Position numbers and translations under genes: made by a program. Shown one piece after another: positions 26,821 through 35,689 of a DNA stretch of 64,000 bases; the first letter of the stretch is position 1; every line of letters starts with the position of its first letter. A model generated the notes under the pieces. The model did not search any database. It had not been told where the DNA came from and worked only from the letters and a program-made list of their open reading frames with translations. Origin of the DNA: VBAS01 sp964444975 (GTDB taxonomy: Bacteria > Bacteroidota > Bacteroidia > Chitinophagales > Chitinophagaceae); the NCBI GenBank assembly GCA_964444975.1, contig CAYUJD010000005.1, positions 26,513 through 90,512 of the forward strand. Reading direction: 5' to 3'.

Positions 26821-27968
26821 AACACATTCTTTACCTGCCGGGCTGGTTTCCTAACCGGAAAGATTCTTTTTCCGGAGACTTTATTCTGCGCCATGCGCAG
26901 GCTGCTTCGCTTTACAACCGCATCACCGTTTTTTTTACAGCGCCGGATAAAGACCTGAAAAAACCGGAAATAATAGCGCAGGCAATCAATGAAAATTTTC
27001 TTACCGTAATTTATTACTACCCGGCAGGCAACCGCCTTTTAAAAACTGCATTCAACGGCATCCGCAGGTTTAATGCCTTAAGAAAAATGTACCAGGTTCA
27101 CTTTGGTAAAAAGCCACCCGACCTTGCGCATGTTCATGTGGCATGGCCTGCGGGTTTGTTTGCCCTGTACCTGAAAAAAAGACGGGGGCTGAAATATGTT
27201 TTAACCGAACATGAAACTATCTACATGCCGGGTCACGATAACTACCGTATTCAATCTGCTTTCGAAAAAAAAATGCTCCCGGTTATTTTCAGGCAGGCAG
27301 CAAAAGTGCATACCGTTTCCCACAGTCTTGGCGAAGCTTTGATAAAATTGAAATTGCTGAAACAAATGCCTGAAATTATACCCAATGTTGTGGATACGCA
27401 TTTGTTCAGCTTTCATGAAAAACCCGTTGGCAATTCATTCCGCTTTATTCATGTATCGGGTCTCACCCGGCAAAAAAACCCGGAAGGCATGCTGCAGGCA
27501 TTGGCTGAAGTAAAAAAACTGCGTAATGATTTTACACTTACCATTATCGGCCCGGCCAATGAAAAAATAAAAGGCCTTGCAAAAAAACTTTCGCTGGATG
27601 ACAACATCATTTTTACCGGTGAATTACCTTATGAAGAAGTAGCAAAGAGGGTAAGCCAAAGCGATGCCATGATTCATTTCACCCGCTACGAAACTTTTGG
27701 ATGCGTGGTGGCCGAATCACTCTGCTGCGGGGTGCCGGTCATCATCAGCAATCTTGCTGTGACCCGTGAACTTGTGCGTGATAGCGTGAACGGATTGCTT
27801 GTGGAAGAAAACAATGTCAACGAGCTGGCCGAAAAGATTCTTTACTTTATGAACAGAAATTTGAAAATAAATCCCCGGCAGGTGGCAGAAGACAGCAGGA
27901 AAAAATTCAACTATGAAAGGGTGGGCAAGTTGCTGGATGAATTTTATAACAAATCGCTCAGCCTTTAA
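26817..27968 (+). CDS. Glycosyltransferase family 4
   Basis: 383 residues with a GT-B fold. The N-terminal half starts KHILYLPGWFPNRKDSFSGDFI; the C-terminal half contains SGLTRQKNPEGML and the EX7E-type region ETFGCVVAESLCCGVPVI, which binds the nucleotide sugar. Coupled to the flippase by ATGA overlap. Its 3' end overlaps the convergent acyl-CoA-binding protein gene by 11 bases. Likely adds a sugar to the glycan exported by the flippase. Confidence 0.9.
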   Translation: MKHILYLPGWFPNRKDSFSGDFILRHAQAASLYNRITVFFTAPDKDLKKPEIIAQAINENFLTVIYYYPAGNRLLKTAFNGIRRFNALRKMYQVHFGKKPPDLAHVHVAWPAGLFALYLKKRRGLKYVLTEHETIYMPGHDNYRIQSAFEKKMLPVIFRQAAKVHTVSHSLGEALIKLKLLKQMPEIIPNVVDTHLFSFHEKPVGNSFRFIHVSGLTRQKNPEGMLQALAEVKKLRNDFTLTIIGPANEKIKGLAKKLSLDDNIIFTGELPYEEVAKRVSQSDAMIHFTRYETFGCVVAESLCCGVPVIISNLAVTRELVRDSVNGLLVEENNVNELAEKILYFMNRNLKINPRQVAEDSRKKFNYERVGKLLDEFYNKSLSL

Positions 27969-28215
27969 GCTTATTTACCAGCTCAATATATTCCTGCATG
28001 GCGGCCTCCCTCGGTTTTCCTTTCAAGGCCGACCACGCATCATGCTTGGCTTTATTTACAAAATCAAAAGGATTGGCCGGCGGTTCAGTGTTCACATCGC
28101 CGCTGGTGACCTGCTTGTACAATGAATAAAGCTGAAGCAGTATTTCATTCGAAGGTTTTTCGTTCAGTGTTTTACTGTCGGCCACTGCCTTTTCAAACAT
28201 TGCTGTCAGTTCCAT
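27958..28215 (-). CDS. Acyl-CoA-binding protein
   Basis: 85 residues, the size of a free-standing ACBP. Family blocks are LYSLYKQVTSGDVN, FDFVNKAKHDAWSALKGKPREAAMQEYIELV; the Lys, Tyr and Trp residues that grip CoA are present. Cytosolic carrier of long-chain acyl-CoA. It converges on the GT4 gene with an 11-base overlap. Confidence 0.92.
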   Translation of the reverse strand: MELTAMFEKAVADSKTLNEKPSNEILLQLYSLYKQVTSGDVNTEPPANPFDFVNKAKHDAWSALKGKPREAAMQEYIELVNKLKG

Positions 28216-28339
28216 ACGTAAATATTTTCCCGAAAATTAGGATTTTGCCGGATGCGCACGTCATCCTTTTTTTGCAGCAATGAGAAAATCAGCTTTTATA
28301 AATCTCAAAAAAACGAACTTTAACCTCAAATAGCTTGCA

Positions 28340-28795
28340 ATGAAAACAGTAAAGGATATTCTGAACAGCAAACCGGTTGCTTTCAATACAGTTCACCCGG
28401 ATGCGCTTGTTATTGATGCGCTGCAAATGCTGAACACTGTCAACCTCAGCTACCTGGTGGTGAAAAAGGATGATGATTTCAAAGGCGTTTTCTGCGAGAG
28501 GGATTACAGCCGCAAGGTGATTTTGAAAGGCCGCACAAGCGCCACTACCAAAGTGGCCGAAGTGATGACGGTTGATCTGCCAATGGTGAATACCGGCGAC
28601 ACCGTGGAGCATTGCATGAACCTGATGAACTCTCACCGGACACGGTATTTGCTGGCGTTTGAAAACAACCGCTTTGCCGGTGTCATCACCATTCACGACC
28701 TGCTGCGCCAGGTGATAACAAGCAAAGAAGCTGTATTTGACCACACGCTGGCAGAAAAACTTCTCGATCATGAAGAGGGAATGAAAATCTATTAA
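28340..28795 (+). CDS. CBS-domain pair protein
   Basis: 151 residues made of two CBS motifs (about 5-60 and 72-130): PVAFNTVHPDALVIDALQML...LVVKKDDDFKGVFCERDYSRKV and TVEHCMNLMNSHRTRYLLAFENN...GVITIHDLL, split here. Bateman modules bind adenine nucleotides and regulate partners. No catalytic domain is attached, so the regulated partner is unknown. DUF2784 follows 20 bp downstream. Confidence 0.88.
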   Translation: MKTVKDILNSKPVAFNTVHPDALVIDALQMLNTVNLSYLVVKKDDDFKGVFCERDYSRKVILKGRTSATTKVAEVMTVDLPMVNTGDTVEHCMNLMNSHRTRYLLAFENNRFAGVITIHDLLRQVITSKEAVFDHTLAEKLLDHEEGMKIY

Positions 28796-28815
28796 ACCCG
28801 GCTGAATCCATCTGC

Positions 28816-29193
28816 ATGTATGAGTTTTTGAATGTCTTCTTTTTCGTTTTTCATTCCGCCGTCACGTTGTTCAATTGCTTCGGCTGGATATGGAAAAAAA
28901 CCCGGCGCTGGAACCTGATTACGCTTTTCCTCACTGCATTTTCATGGTTTGTGCTGGGCATCTGGTTTGGCTGGGGCTATTGTGTGTGTACCGACTGGCA
29001 TTGGGAGGTAAGGGAAAAACTGGGCATCTTCGACCAGTCGGTTTCTTACATTCATTTTTTGTTGCTGAAACTCACAGGCATCAATTTTAACCCCTCGCTG
29101 GTTGATAAAGTCACACTCATTGTATTTCTCGTTGCCGTTGTAATGAGTGTGGGTTTGAATGTGCGGGATTACCGCCGCAAAAAGGCAGAATAA
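28816..29193 (+). CDS. DUF2784 family membrane protein
   Basis: 125 residues with three or four hydrophobic helices. Conserved blocks NCFGWIWKKTRRWNL, SWFVLGIWFGWGYC and CTDWHWEVRE identify DUF2784. No function is established for the family. It is on the same strand as the CBS gene and is followed by a terminator. Confidence 0.85.
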   Translation: MYEFLNVFFFVFHSAVTLFNCFGWIWKKTRRWNLITLFLTAFSWFVLGIWFGWGYCVCTDWHWEVREKLGIFDQSVSYIHFLLLKLTGINFNPSLVDKVTLIVFLVAVVMSVGLNVRDYRRKKAE

Positions 29194-29197
29194 AATA

Positions 29198-29221
29198 CCC
29201 CGGAATACCCGGGGCTTGTTT
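29198..29221 (+). terminator. Terminator after DUF2784 gene
   Basis: CCCCGG (29198-29203) / CCGGGG (29209-29214) with a 5-base loop and a T-rich tail. Confidence 0.8.
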
Positions 29222-29231
29222 TATTCACATG

Positions 29232-29483
29232 TTACATCACCAGACCTTCGGCTGGTTCGGTTTCAGCTTTTTGCTTTTTCTTTTTTTTCTTTTTGTCCTT
29301 TTTTGCTTTGGCAAAAAGATCACCGGCAAGCAGCTTACCGGCCCGCTTGACAGCTGCCTTAAATCGTTTTTCACCCACACCGTTTTTTAAATCCCCAAAG
29401 GCTGCTTCAAGTCTTTCCTTGATTGAGTTTCTGAATTTCTTTTTCTGTTTTTTACCGCCTGCTACCGGGCTTGCGTTGTCCAT
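29232..29483 (-). CDS. Small lysine-rich protein of unknown function
   Basis: 83 residues from ATG 29483 (MDNASPVAGGKK); a TTG six bases upstream is a less likely start. The middle (NSIKERLEAAFGDLKNGVGEKRFKAAVKRAGKLL) looks helical and amphipathic; a run of lysines near the C-terminus is probably disordered. The high charge is compatible with nucleic-acid binding, but nothing proves it. Unrecognised. Confidence 0.6.
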   Translation of the reverse strand: MDNASPVAGGKKQKKKFRNSIKERLEAAFGDLKNGVGEKRFKAAVKRAGKLLAGDLFAKAKKDKKKKKKKQKAETEPAEGLVM

Positions 29484-29562
29484 AACCAAAAATTTGAATC
29501 ATTAAGATAAGAAATTCCTCTTTACAGCGGCAATGCCAGGCAAAGAATTTCCAGGCCGGCTT

Positions 29563-30756
29563 TTAAGTAAGTTTATTCAACCGGCTGTAAAAAAAGGAAA
29601 CAAGCATGCAAACCCCGCCGGCGACAAACCAGAGCCATGTAAAACTTGTGTTTTGTGCCAACTGCGAACCTGTCATTGGCCCAAGCGTTTGTGCCGCCGA
29701 CCAGGCCATCGTGTAAAGGGCGGCATATTGCCCCCGGTTTGCCTGCCGGGTTCTGCTTATCCAGAAACTGTTCAGAAACGGCATGGCCAGCATTTCGCCG
29801 GCGGTGACGGTAAAAATCATGCAAAATGCCAACCCGGGCCCAATGCCCGGTATATTCAGCATCAAAAACGAAATACTTACCAGCAACACCCCCGTGGCTA
29901 TGTATTGCAGGTTTTTCCTCCGGCCTTCAAGTTTGTAGATAAGGGCCATTTCAATTACTGCAATAATAATTCCGTTGGAAGCCAGCAGCAAGCCAATAAG
30001 CGGTTCAGAAAATTTCAATTCTGATTTAAAAAACACAGGCAGGTTGGTAAAAAGCTGGAAAAAACAACTGGCAAAAAGCATAGTAAGGATGATAAACAGC
30101 AGGTAGGTTTTGTCGCGGTAAGCCGATGAAGCGGGTGATGATTCAGTGCTTTTAGTTTTCTCTTCTTTAAAATTCACCGGTTTTAAAAACAGCCATATCA
30201 TGATTGCCGCCATGATATTAGTGGCTCCATCTACCCAAAACAAAAGTTCGTAATTGATTTTTGCAAGCACTCCGCCCATGCCGCTGCCAACGGCCCAGCC
30301 AATATTGATGGCAAGCCGGTTCAAAGAATAAGAACGGGTGCGGTTTTCTTCTTTACTGTAAAACGCAATAGCCGTAGAGTTGGCCGGACGGAATGCTTCA
30401 TTTACAAAACTGAGCAGGTAAGTGAAAAGGCAAATAAGAGGATAGCTTTTCATGTTTCCCAATACAAAAAACAGGATGCCGCCTCCCGTGAGTGTAATAA
30501 TCTGTACCGGGTAAAAACCGATTTTATCAGTAAGCCTGCCGCCAAAATAAGCCCCGCTGAAAGCGCCAAGACCAAACAGCCCGAATACAAAACCCGCCTG
30601 CCCCACCGAATAACCCATGCTTGTAAGGTAAAGTGTCATGAAGGGTACCACCATCGTACCGCTGCGATTGATGAGCATGACCAGCGTAAGCAGCCATGTG
30701 GAGCGGGACAAACCGGAGTAAGCATTTCGGTAAGCGGAAAAAACAGGTGCAAGCAT
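29563..30756 (-). CDS. MFS transporter, drug/multidrug exporter type
   Basis: 397 residues with 12 predicted helices. The first half contains INRSGTMVVPFMTLYLTSMGYS and the loop motif GRLTDKIGFYPVQI, with FRPANSTAIAFY further on, similar to MdtH/YdeE-like DHA1 exporters. Substrate unknown. It lies alone on the minus strand. Confidence 0.85.
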   Translation of the reverse strand: MLAPVFSAYRNAYSGLSRSTWLLTLVMLINRSGTMVVPFMTLYLTSMGYSVGQAGFVFGLFGLGAFSGAYFGGRLTDKIGFYPVQIITLTGGGILFFVLGNMKSYPLICLFTYLLSFVNEAFRPANSTAIAFYSKEENRTRSYSLNRLAINIGWAVGSGMGGVLAKINYELLFWVDGATNIMAAIMIWLFLKPVNFKEEKTKSTESSPASSAYRDKTYLLFIILTMLFASCFFQLFTNLPVFFKSELKFSEPLIGLLLASNGIIIAVIEMALIYKLEGRRKNLQYIATGVLLVSISFLMLNIPGIGPGLAFCMIFTVTAGEMLAMPFLNSFWISRTRQANRGQYAALYTMAWSAAQTLGPMTGSQLAQNTSFTWLWFVAGGVCMLVSFFYSRLNKLT

Positions 30757-30862
30757 AGCAGGTAAGCAAAAATACCGTTTGTATAATTTTTGACAATTGT
30801 CAACCGCCGTTTCTACATTGAAAATGGTTTTTTATTATTTTTAAAAAACTAAAACCAAACGA

Positions 30863-31222
30863 ATGAAACGTTTTTTTGCCCTGGCCGCCATTGCGGCCGC
30901 ATCGCTTGTGCTTGCTTATTGCTCTTCAGCAAAAAAAGCCGCCAAAGCAAAACAGGAAGAACCCAAATCTACTTTTGCCGCCAACCTCTCTACTGTGATA
31001 CAGACCAGTTGTTCGCCCTGTCATATACCTTCAAAAGGCGGTAATAAAAAAGCGTACGATGTATTTGCCAATGTAAAAACCGATATTGATGAAATGATAC
31101 GGCGCATCGAACTGAACCCGACCGACAAGGGATTTATGCCATTTAGAAAAACAGAAAAACTACCGGCTGATGTGGTAGCTGTTTTCAAAAAATGGAAAGA
31201 AGATGGCATGCTGGAGAATTAA
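30863..31222 (+). CDS. Monohaem cytochrome c-like periplasmic protein
   Basis: 119 residues. The N-terminal signal (about 1-19) is followed by Cys20, making a possible though imperfect lipoprotein signal (LAYC). The haem-binding motif CSPCH is at 50-54, and Met92 in GFMPF is a likely distal ligand. The length fits a small class I cytochrome domain. Role: electron carrier in the periplasm; the partner is unknown. A terminator separates it from corA. Confidence 0.85.
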   Translation: MKRFFALAAIAAASLVLAYCSSAKKAAKAKQEEPKSTFAANLSTVIQTSCSPCHIPSKGGNKKAYDVFANVKTDIDEMIRRIELNPTDKGFMPFRKTEKLPADVVAVFKKWKEDGMLEN

Positions 31223-31249
31223 ACAACCTGCCGGTTACTGATGATATTA

Positions 31250-31279
31250 AAAGGAGTTTCGCAGGAAGCTCCTTTTTTA
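31250..31279 (+). terminator. Terminator between cytochrome and corA
   Basis: AAGGAG (31250-31255) pairs with CTCCTT (31269-31274), followed by T-rich sequence. Confidence 0.75.
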
Positions 31280-31309
31280 TTAACTTTCTTAAGCAAATCA
31301 AAAACTACC

Positions 31310-32287
31310 ATGAACGAAGTAGTAAACTGCGCTGCCTATGCCGAGGGCCGGCGGGTGACTGATGTGGCATTGCCAGACGTACACACCGTGCTGAAGCAGG
31401 AAGACCAGTTTGTATGGATTGGCCTGCACGAACCTTCGGAGGAAGTGCTGGCGCAGGTACAGGAAGAATTTGAATTGCACGAGCTGGCTGTTGAAGATGC
31501 ACACAATGCCCATCAGCGGCCGAAAATTGAAATGTACGGCGACACGCTTTTTATCGTGATGCGCACTGCCCGGGCTAATCATATGCAGCACCATATCGAG
31601 TTTGGCGAAACTCATTTTTTTGTTGGAAAAAATTTTATTGTCACTGTCCGCCATGGCTCCTCAGCTTCGTATGCACCCGTCAGGGAACGCTGTGAAAGCA
31701 CTCCGCACCTGCTGAAAAAAGGCCAGGGCTTTGCCCTTTATGCCGTGATGGATTTTATTGTTGACCAGTATTTCCCCGTGGTGCATATGCTGGAGATGGA
31801 CCTGGAAGCAATAGAAGAAAAAGTGTTTAAAGAAAAACCCAGCCGCAATACAACCGAACAGATCTACAACCTGAAACGGGAGCTGCTGGATGTGAAGCGT
31901 GCCGTTTCGCCGCTGATTGACATCTGTAACCGGCTGGTGCGCTTCGATTACAAAAATATTTCAGAAGAAACACAGCCCTACTTCCGCGACGTGTATGACC
32001 ATGTAATCCGGATAAATGAAATGGTGGAAAATACAAGGGAGCTGCTCAACACAGCGCTGGAAGCAAACTTCTCGCTCATTTCCATTTCGCAAAGCGATGT
32101 TTCAAAAAAATTTGCCGGCTGGGCAGCCATCATTGCGGTACCCACTATGGTTGCCGGTTTTTATGGAATGAATTTTGAATTCATGCCCGAGCTTCGCTGG
32201 CATTACGGCTATTTCTTTATCATCGGCATCACCATCCTGGTTTGTATTACACTTTATTACTTATTCCGCCGTTCCGGCTGGTTGTAA
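31310..32287 (+). CDS. corA: Magnesium/cobalt transporter CorA
   Basis: 325 residues from ATG 31310 (MNEVVNCAAYAEGRRV). The open frame extends back through a terminator, so the longer version starting at 31241 is rejected. A large cytoplasmic domain is followed by two C-terminal membrane helices. The pore signature YGMNFEFMPEL sits between them and defines CorA. The channel imports Mg2+ and can carry Co2+/Ni2+. Confidence 0.95.
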   Translation: MNEVVNCAAYAEGRRVTDVALPDVHTVLKQEDQFVWIGLHEPSEEVLAQVQEEFELHELAVEDAHNAHQRPKIEMYGDTLFIVMRTARANHMQHHIEFGETHFFVGKNFIVTVRHGSSASYAPVRERCESTPHLLKKGQGFALYAVMDFIVDQYFPVVHMLEMDLEAIEEKVFKEKPSRNTTEQIYNLKRELLDVKRAVSPLIDICNRLVRFDYKNISEETQPYFRDVYDHVIRINEMVENTRELLNTALEANFSLISISQSDVSKKFAGWAAIIAVPTMVAGFYGMNFEFMPELRWHYGYFFIIGITILVCITLYYLFRRSGWL

Positions 32288-32360
32288 TTTTATTAGCGCT
32301 ATTGATATTTATCAGGTGAAATGACGATTAAGCTTTTTACATTGTTCCAAAATTTTTTAG

Positions 32361-32822
32361 ATGAAACCAGGAATTACAATTTTTGGAGCTGTATTAATTT
32401 TTTTGATCGCCTGCAACCAGCAGAAAACCGGTACGCAGGAACACCAGCACAATAAGGATACGGCTGAGGCAAAAGCGGAAGAAGCACGTCATGAAACTAC
32501 CCTGGTGCTTAACGAAGGGAAAAAATGGAAGCTCGATGAAGCCACCCGCCAGAACATGCATGCCCTGCACCGCCTGGTGGAAACATTCCGGCAAGAACCG
32601 GATTTGGATTATGTACAGCTTGCTGCCCGCCTACAGGCAAGCGCTGACAAGCTGGTGAGTGAATGTAAAATGAGCGGCAAAGATCACGACATGCTGCACC
32701 GCTGGCTTGAAAAATACTTTTCCGTCTTACGGGAATTGAAATCAGCCGATACAAAAACACAGCTGGCTGCCTGGCAAGCCATACAGAAACAGGTAAGATT
32801 GTTTGATGAATATTTTGAATAG
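32361..32822 (+). CDS. Lipoprotein of unknown function
   Basis: 153 residues. A signal peptide ends in the lipobox LIAC (Cys18), followed by a Gln/His/Glu-rich linker. A helical domain then contains LVLNEGKKWKLDEATRQNMHAL and KMSGKDHDMLHRWLEKYF. It resembles small Bacteroidota lipoproteins sometimes found near metal-handling genes, but I cannot name the family. Several His and Met residues could bind metal; this is speculation. Confidence 0.72.
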   Translation: MKPGITIFGAVLIFLIACNQQKTGTQEHQHNKDTAEAKAEEARHETTLVLNEGKKWKLDEATRQNMHALHRLVETFRQEPDLDYVQLAARLQASADKLVSECKMSGKDHDMLHRWLEKYFSVLRELKSADTKTQLAAWQAIQKQVRLFDEYFE

Positions 32823-33137
32823 CCTGTATTAAAAATTTTTCGGGTTATAATCGCCCTATCTCACCCGTTGCAGCCATATTTATCACTATTATACCAGTGC
32901 CTGAAACAAACCGGAAGCCGGGTTTGTATTTTTTTAAAACCGTTATTGTCTTCCAGGTTTTTGAGGTTTTGAGCCGGCAGGCCGGAGAAAATAAATATAG
33001 CCGGCGTCATGATAATTAGCCGGAAAGTTTTTTTCACTGTAATAAATGCTGCACAAGAATTTATCCTTGCGATAATTGTGCTGCCGGCACAGGAAATTTA
33101 TCAGCGGTGAAAAATGAACCCGGGAAACCGGAAAATT
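32823..33137. other. Intergenic region with a terminator and small hairpins
   Basis: No supportable gene. It contains the terminator at 32907-32935 and two short hairpins near 33061-33097 (TTATC/GATAA and TGTGC/GCACA) downstream of the convergent sigma-factor gene. Confidence 0.55.
32907..32935 (+). terminator. Terminator after the lipoprotein gene
   Basis: CAAACCGG (32907-32914) pairs with CCGGGTTTG (32918-32926) with one bulged G, then a T-run. Confidence 0.75.
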
Positions 33138-34007
33138 TTAAGCAGCGAGGTAACAACGCAAAATTTCGGGGTTGCCTTTTGCCCTGAGCTTTTCAAGGGC
33201 TTTATCCTTTATCTGGCGAACTCTTTCAGTAGTCAGGTACATCCTGGCAGCAATATCATCCAGGCTCATGGGATGGATAAGCCCGATGCCGAAAAAGTTG
33301 CACAGCACCTCTCTTTCCCGGTCGGATAAGACGGCAAGCAAGCGGTTCAATTCAGTTTTCAACGAAGCGCTGTGATAGAGTTCTGTTACTGTTTCATCTT
33401 TGTCGGTGTTCTCCAGTATATCGAGCAGGCAACCGGCATCATCATCATCGCCCAGCGGGGTTTCAAGGCTCAGGTGTTGGTTTTTATATTGCAGACTGCG
33501 GAAAATTTCTTCGGGATTGATGTCAGTTGCTTCCGCCAGTTCTTCATCGGATGGCGTTCGTTCAAGCTGCTGCTCCAGCGTACAATAAGCCTTGTAAATT
33601 CGGCCGCCGAGCTGAAGTTTATTAAAGGGAAGCTTGATGATGCGTGCATAATCGGCAAGGGCCTTTATGATACTCTGGCGGATATACCACACGGCAAAAG
33701 AAATAAACCGGAAGCCACGGGTGGGGTCAAAGCGGCTGGCGGCTTCAATCAGCCCGATATTCCCCTCGTTAATCAGGTCGTGCAGCGGAAGACCCTGCCC
33801 CTGGTATTTTTTTGCCACCGAAACCACAAACCGCAGGTTGGCTTTGGTGAGGCGGTCAAGCGCTGCTTTTTCCCCTTTCTTGATACGCTCAGCCAGCTGC
33901 ACTTCTTCATTGGGAGTAATAAGCGCTAGCTTATCTATCTCCCTGAAATATTTGTCGAGGCAAACGTCGCGGCCGGTAATAGACGATGTAATCTTTAACT
34001 GTCGCAT
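33138..34007 (-). CDS. RpoD-like secondary sigma-70 factor
   Basis: 289 residues from ATG 34007 (MRQLKITSSITGRD), the standard Bacteroidota sigma start; the 41 extra upstream residues in the open frame are not protein-like. Regions present: 1.2 (DKYFREIDKLALITPNEEVQLAERIKKG), 2 (ANLRFVVSVAKKYQGQGL...FDPTRGFRFISFAVWYIRQSI), 3 (PSDEELAEATDI) and 4 with the HTH (MSLDDIAARMYLTTERVRQIKDKALEKL). Compared with the Bacteroidota primary sigma, many normally fixed residues differ (WYIRQ for WWIRQ, LPFNKLQ for LPLNKIG), so it is more likely a group 2 paralogue. A long non-coding upstream region suggests its own regulation. Confidence 0.85.
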   Translation of the reverse strand: MRQLKITSSITGRDVCLDKYFREIDKLALITPNEEVQLAERIKKGEKAALDRLTKANLRFVVSVAKKYQGQGLPLHDLINEGNIGLIEAASRFDPTRGFRFISFAVWYIRQSIIKALADYARIIKLPFNKLQLGGRIYKAYCTLEQQLERTPSDEELAEATDINPEEIFRSLQYKNQHLSLETPLGDDDDAGCLLDILENTDKDETVTELYHSASLKTELNRLLAVLSDREREVLCNFFGIGLIHPMSLDDIAARMYLTTERVRQIKDKALEKLRAKGNPEILRCYLAA

Positions 34008-34433
34008 AGGCTCTGGTTTTAAGATTATATAGGGACGGATATGCGAAAGAACGAAACAGGTTACCGGCAAAAAATCGAAAAAGAAATTGATTAACAGTAA
34101 ATCTAAGCAAAATGGTTTGTAGTTGCACATCTACAGAAAACTTAGTGTGGGTAATGCAGGGAAATGCTGAGCCCCGGCTCAGGGAAAACAGTAAGCAGGT
34201 AAATGCACCGGTTAAAAATCAGCATACCCGGCCGGGCATAAAAATGAAATTTCAATAGATGAAGCATTGTGCTGGTATTCAGGCAATGTAGCAAATGATT
34301 CCAGTATGGATCGGCGCCGATGCTTCACAAGGTACATTTTGGCGATATTTAACTGTTTGAATATTTAATCGGGAAAAACTGAAATGTTTATTACTATTAC
34401 CCCGTCGGACAATTTTCTGCATGATAGTTAGCT
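34008..34433. other. Non-coding interval upstream of the sigma factor
   Basis: About 425 bp with no supportable gene. It contains a 12-bp perfect palindrome ATCGGCGCCGAT at about 34312-34323. No clear TAnnTTTG box was found for the minus-strand sigma gene. Confidence 0.5.
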
Positions 34434-35408
34434 TCATGTATCATTGGCATTCGAACCAAGCAGCTCCTGTTTCAAACCGGCCTTTTTCATTTTTTCAATA
34501 AATGCTGCCAGGATTTGCTTTGCCTGTTTTTTTTCTTTTTCATCATAACTAAACACAAACCTCTCAAAATTTTCCAGCAGCTTTTCCAGTTCCTTGTCGG
34601 CACTTAACCGCACGATACGGTTCATAATGTATTGCGACATCCACAGAGAAGTTGTGTCGGTTTTCAATAATCTTTTTTTTAAAAAATCAAGCAATACAGC
34701 ATCATTCATACCGGTAACAATATCCACCAGGGGTATATCGGAATAATTAATTGTATCAATAAATAACACGGCGTTAAATAACCGCTGTCTTTGAGCTCTA
34801 TTCAGGTAAATATCTTTCCTCACCGGGCCTTCGCGGTCGTAGCATGACATAAAATCGCTTCCAGGTGATAATTCATACACACCTTCCCAGCGGGTAGCTT
34901 TGTCTTCAGCGCATTTCACCAGCCATTCGAGAATTTGTTCATCTTTTTCCCGGGAGTCGTCCATCTCAAGCAAGGCCTGCATTTCTTTTATTCTTTCCTT
35001 ATACATGGCGTATGCAGTTGCATCCAGCCCGTGCTTTACGCCATACGACAGGGCATGTACCGTATAGCTCCCGGCTTTTTTACTTTTATCAAGAAAAGCA
35101 AGCACTTGTTCATTTTTAAAAAATACGCCGGGCGCCGGGCATATCATCCCCGAACTGAAATAGACTTTCAAAGCAGTATCTTTTATTTTTCCATGAAGCA
35201 ATTCATGTACCTGTAAAATAGCATAGTCGTATTCCCAAAAATTTTCTTTCTTTTTATTTTCTTTTTCTTTACCCACATCCAATACTTTCGCCCAAACAAT
35301 CAGTTCGCTTTCCATTATCAGCTTGCGGAGCGGACGTGGAGAGATGGGGTAGGCAAAAAGAATATCAGTAAGGATTGCAGCACAAAGAAGGAGAAACAGC
35401 TTTTTCAT
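34434..35408 (-). CDS. Secreted protein of unknown function
   Basis: 324 residues from ATG 35408 (MKKLFLLLCAAILTDILFAYP), a clear signal peptide; an upstream in-frame start at 35459 would bury the signal. The mature part begins with a region like SELIVWAKVLDVG...YDYAILQVHELLHGK, and FFKNEQVLAFL is also present. A helical C-terminal half ends in a lysine-rich segment. Not recognised; probably periplasmic or outer-membrane-associated. Confidence 0.68.
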   Translation of the reverse strand: MKKLFLLLCAAILTDILFAYPISPRPLRKLIMESELIVWAKVLDVGKEKENKKKENFWEYDYAILQVHELLHGKIKDTALKVYFSSGMICPAPGVFFKNEQVLAFLDKSKKAGSYTVHALSYGVKHGLDATAYAMYKERIKEMQALLEMDDSREKDEQILEWLVKCAEDKATRWEGVYELSPGSDFMSCYDREGPVRKDIYLNRAQRQRLFNAVLFIDTINYSDIPLVDIVTGMNDAVLLDFLKKRLLKTDTTSLWMSQYIMNRIVRLSADKELEKLLENFERFVFSYDEKEKKQAKQILAAFIEKMKKAGLKQELLGSNANDT

Positions 35409-35689
35409 AGCCAAAGATTTTGGTTTATAAAAATGATGCCTGTGACCCGGGAAATACATAATTACAATTTGAATTTTAAATCAAAACTTAAAATAACTGC
35501 AGTGCTGATTGGCTGACCCGTCTATTGCTATATCAAACCTGCCCAGTGCCGGCGGAAACTGGCCAGCCTATTAAAATTCTTATGGTAAACCGGCTCAATA
35601 CTCCCAGTCATCCCGCCCATTTTCGTTACCTTCGCAGCCAATTTTTTAAACACAAAAATTAAATCTTCCCCATCAAGGGGTTAGCCGGC

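Noticed and set aside
29533..30024. 163-residue plus-strand open frame opposite the MFS transporter
   Set aside because: It is an antisense shadow of the MFS gene, with no recognisable domain.
31241..31309. Longer CorA start
   Set aside because: It would translate through a terminator hairpin; the ATG at 31310 gives the normal protein.
34008..34130. 41-residue N-terminal extension of the sigma factor
   Set aside because: Composition is not protein-like, and Bacteroidota sigma factors of this type start at MRQLKIT, which is ATG 34007.
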